Shown: positions 61,856 to 64,000 of the stretch, piece after piece
Layout: each line of letters begins with the position of its first letter
Position numbering within the stretch: position 1 is the stretch's first letter
Origin: Bolinopsis microptera
Lineage: Eukaryota > Ctenophora > Tentaculata > Lobata > Bolinopsidae
DNA length: 64,000 nucleotides
Assembly (NCBI RefSeq): GCF_026151205.1
Contig: NC_087076.1
Span: forward strand, 22,500,828-22,564,827
Direction of reading: 5' to 3'
Notes under the pieces: model-generated
What the model was told of the DNA's origin: nothing
The model's database searches: none
The model's input: the letters and a program-made list of their open reading frames with translations, nothing else
Made by a program: the position numbers and the translations under genes

Positions 61856-62094
61856 GTATGTCTAATTTTACACACACTTCAGTACAATCTTTATTAATAT
61901 TCATTGAAACTATTGAAATTATTTAGTTGTTGAACGATAGTGTGTAGTTTCCTAAATGCACTAGATGACGTTTAACTTGGCTGAATCCACTGTGTAGCAT
62001 TACCAAAGGTGTTCATCATATTTTTGAAATTTGTACCGTTCGTGTTTGAATCTCACAAATTGATAAATAATGTTTATTTCAATTTTGTTTTCAG

Positions 62095-62167
62095 GCTTTA
62101 CAATAAGGAAGCAGTCATCGAAACCTTACTGGACAAGAGCATAAAATCTCACATCAAAAAATTAAGT
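62095..62167 (+). CDS. RTF2: RTF2 exon 2
   Basis: LYNKEAVIETLLDKSI to HIKKLS, matching human LYNKDAVIEFLLDKSAEK and SHIKSIKN. Acceptor TTTTCAG, donor GTAAGTT. The first base completes the Arg codon. Later exons (RING-like region and C-terminus) are outside the window. Confidence 0.95.
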
Positions 62168-62472
62168 GTAAGTTCAATTTGAATGATTGATTTTCTAATA
62201 CATACTGATTACTGATACTCCGGATCAATGCACGTCTGTAACCTAGGCTAACAGTAAATCATGTTCTTTAGTAACATGTTGCTGTTTGTAAAAAAACAAT
62301 AGCATCGTACATCTGACATATATTTGACCAGTTTTGTAGTTTTGTTACGTGTTGAAAAACAGAGCTCCCTTATCTCTGTTTAATCGGAAATTTTAACTGC
62401 CACTGCACTGCTACTGCACGGTGTTTGTACTTTACCTTTGAACATCTATACAAGTACAAATACACAATTGCA
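62168..62472. other. RTF2 intron 2, before LINE ORF
   Basis: No exon or RNA gene seen. It probably includes the LINE 5' UTR upstream of the ORF1 at 62,473. Confidence 0.5.
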
Positions 62473-64000
62473 ATGGAAAAGTCTGCTCATAACTCTGCAA
62501 AGAATCTTCTCGTCAACGGTTTATGTAAAGCTTGTTCGAATGATGAGGTTGTCAAAAGTACCGACATTGTACAGTGTTTTTGGTGTAAGGACAGTTTTCA
62601 TGCTATCAACTGTGATGAAACTTGCAATGTCAGTGCGCCCACGGTTTTTACTGCTCACCTGTCTCATGCTGTGAACAACACTTCATCTTATGCTAAACGA
62701 TTTGGTCGCTTTCTATTTATCTGTAATGATTGTAGTACTGCTGAGGAGGAAAAGAGGGCTGCTACTACCGTAGATCGGGTAGGATTGTTAGATAATAAAA
62801 TAGATGCCATAAATTTGGAGTTCAGGGAAGAGATGTCTGAACTTAAAACCTTGCTGAAGGAACAACTGTCCCAGAAACCTGAGAGAGCTCAAGAGCGATC
62901 CTCAGATCAGGTTGATTTTATGAAACAATTTGCTGAACAGTTTTCATCTTTAAAAGAAGACCTCACGAAAAATATCAATGATGTTATTGACAATAAAGTA
63001 AACACTGTTGTAACAAAATCTGGTACTGTTTCTCATACAAAGGACGTTCTCTATTCCAGCTTGTTTACCGACTCAAACAGTTCCACACCATCTGCTCAAC
63101 CACCACATGTTCCAATTGCTCCAACACGTACACAACCTTCATCACCCGAGATTCTAATTCTGTCCCCGAAAGAAGAACAATCGGTAAATGCTGCAACAAT
63201 GACGAATGTGAAAAAATTTGCTACTGATAAATTAAAGAGCAGTCAAGTAGTATTTCTCAGATGTAATGAAAACAACAAGAAAGTTTCAATTGGCTTCCCT
63301 AATGCTGAAATTCGTGATAAGGCTACTTCACTTCTCAATGATGGAAATACCTTAGATTCGTATGGATATCAGTCTAAGAATGGCAACAAAATGCTGCCAA
63401 AAGTTACTATTTATGGTGTTTCTTCTGAAGTTCTTGACGATATAGACACTACAGCTGTAGGGAATGATGCCGATAAACTTAGGGATCTTGAAAAGAACCA
63501 CTTAGTCGCCCAAATTGTGGAGAAAAACTCGTCCATCAAAGATTTGTATGAAGCAGGGCACACTATCAGTATTGTCTATCTCAATAAGATAAAACGTTTC
63601 ACCAACGATAAGCAGGAACGCATAGAGCTCACTATTGGAATCAAACTATCACCATCTGTCTATAGAGTCCTCTTTAACCAACAACAAGGATCTCTCTATT
63701 TAGGTAGTCGCAGATACAAAGTAACTGATCGCTTCTACATCAAACAGTGTTATCATTGTCAAATGATTGGACACACTTCTGTTGACTGTAATGAAGTCAA
63801 AACAAATAAACATCCTACCTGCATGTACTGTATGGGAAGTCACCGGTCTTCAGCATGCCAATTTAAGCAGAAGAAGGACAAACATGCCTGTGCTCGATGT
63901 TTGGCTTCAACACACACTAATGATGCCGAGAATTCAAGAACACATAATGCGGCAGCTTACGATTGTCCTGTGTTGGTAAGAGAAACTAAACGTATTGCTG
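62473..64000 (+). CDS. LINE ORF1 with PHD-like finger and zinc knuckles, runs off window
   Basis: Open from ATG 62,473 to the window end (509 codons, no stop). The N-terminus has a PHD-like pattern: CKAC, then VQCFWCKDSFHAINC and FICNDC (residues ~18-90). A coiled-coil stretch (~110-175) and a Ser/Pro/Thr-rich linker follow. The C-terminal part has Cys/His knuckles: CYHCQMIGHTSVDC, CMYCMGSSHRSSAC and CARCLASTHT. This is the layout of ORF1 in CR1/jockey-type LINEs, which bind their own RNA. It lies in an RTF2 intron in the same orientation; the ORF2 should follow to the right. It is not a host gene as far as I can tell. Confidence 0.8.
   Translation, partial: MEKSAHNSAKNLLVNGLCKACSNDEVVKSTDIVQCFWCKDSFHAINCDETCNVSAPTVFTAHLSHAVNNTSSYAKRFGRFLFICNDCSTAEEEKRAATTVDRVGLLDNKIDAINLEFREEMSELKTLLKEQLSQKPERAQERSSDQVDFMKQFAEQFSSLKEDLTKNINDVIDNKVNTVVTKSGTVSHTKDVLYSSLFTDSNSSTPSAQPPHVPIAPTRTQPSSPEILILSPKEEQSVNAATMTNVKKFATDKLKSSQVVFLRCNENNKKVSIGFPNAEIRDKATSLLNDGNTLDSYGYQSKNGNKMLPKVTIYGVSSEVLDDIDTTAVGNDADKLRDLEKNHLVAQIVEKNSSIKDLYEAGHTISIVYLNKIKRFTNDKQERIELTIGIKLSPSVYRVLFNQQQGSLYLGSRRYKVTDRFYIKQCYHCQMIGHTSVDCNEVKTNKHPTCMYCMGSHRSSACQFKQKKDKHACARCLASTHTNDAENSRTHNAAAYDCPVLVRETKRIA

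Overview
The window is animal genomic DNA, almost certainly from an invertebrate. It has GT-AG introns at conserved animal positions, jockey/CR1-type LINEs, a Penelope-like element, Tc1/mariner and hAT transposons and a tRNA-derived SINE. I cannot name the phylum. The main host protein is clearly diverged from the human one.

Two host genes are present. A CYFIP (Sra-1/PIR121) gene runs on the minus strand from its start codon at 50,462 leftwards past base 858. I placed 29 coding exons whose phases join without a break: about 1,195 codons against about 1,146 in human CYFIP1 to the same point. The last exons lie beyond the left edge. CYFIP is the Rac1-binding subunit of the WAVE actin-regulatory complex. 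An RTF2 (replication termination factor 2) gene starts on the plus strand at 61,692; two exons are visible and the rest lies to the right. The intervening 11 kb is mostly a CR1/L2-like LINE (about 52.0-57.0 kb, itself interrupted), a SINE, an hAT MITE and a mariner MITE.

The outstanding feature is what fills the CYFIP introns: minisatellites, many of which start at, or contain copies of, that intron's own splice junction. Intron 2 carries about nine extra copies of the exon 3 acceptor plus 15 coding bases. Intron 18 carries six extra copies of the first ~43 bases of exon 19. Introns 4 and 15 carry multiple extra acceptors. Intron 29 repeats the exon 29 donor. The extreme case is exon 22. This complete 53-base coding exon (FVRTTMAFSEAVHRESH) sits in a 77-base repeat with its acceptor and donor, and about 45 copies lie between 6.2 and 13.8 kb. 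They are embedded in a 24-base satellite, about 11 kb in total, whose unit on the gene's sense strand holds a TACTAAC branch-point motif followed by a pyrimidine-rich CTAG acceptor.

Region by region (plus coordinates): 1-5.4 kb, CYFIP exons 29-23 with short minisatellites and a perfect-looking 787-bp tandem duplication that includes a three-hairpin module; 6.2-21.3 kb, exon-22/24-bp satellite interrupted by an hAT element (11.4-12.6 kb) and a 5'-truncated LINE (15.3-18.0 kb); 21.5-26.4 kb, exons 21-17 with a 2.9-kb G-rich array; 27.1-31.4 kb, a Penelope-like element split by a mariner element that is itself split by a G-run element; 31.9-37.1 kb, a 5.2-kb element with G-run ends filled with GGA-type polypurine repeats; 37.2-50.5 kb, exons 16-1; 50.5-61.7 kb, intergenic with transposons; 61.7-64 kb, RTF2 with a LINE in its second intron. 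Three elements here share homopolymer-G termini and 8-bp target duplications and may belong to one transposon group.
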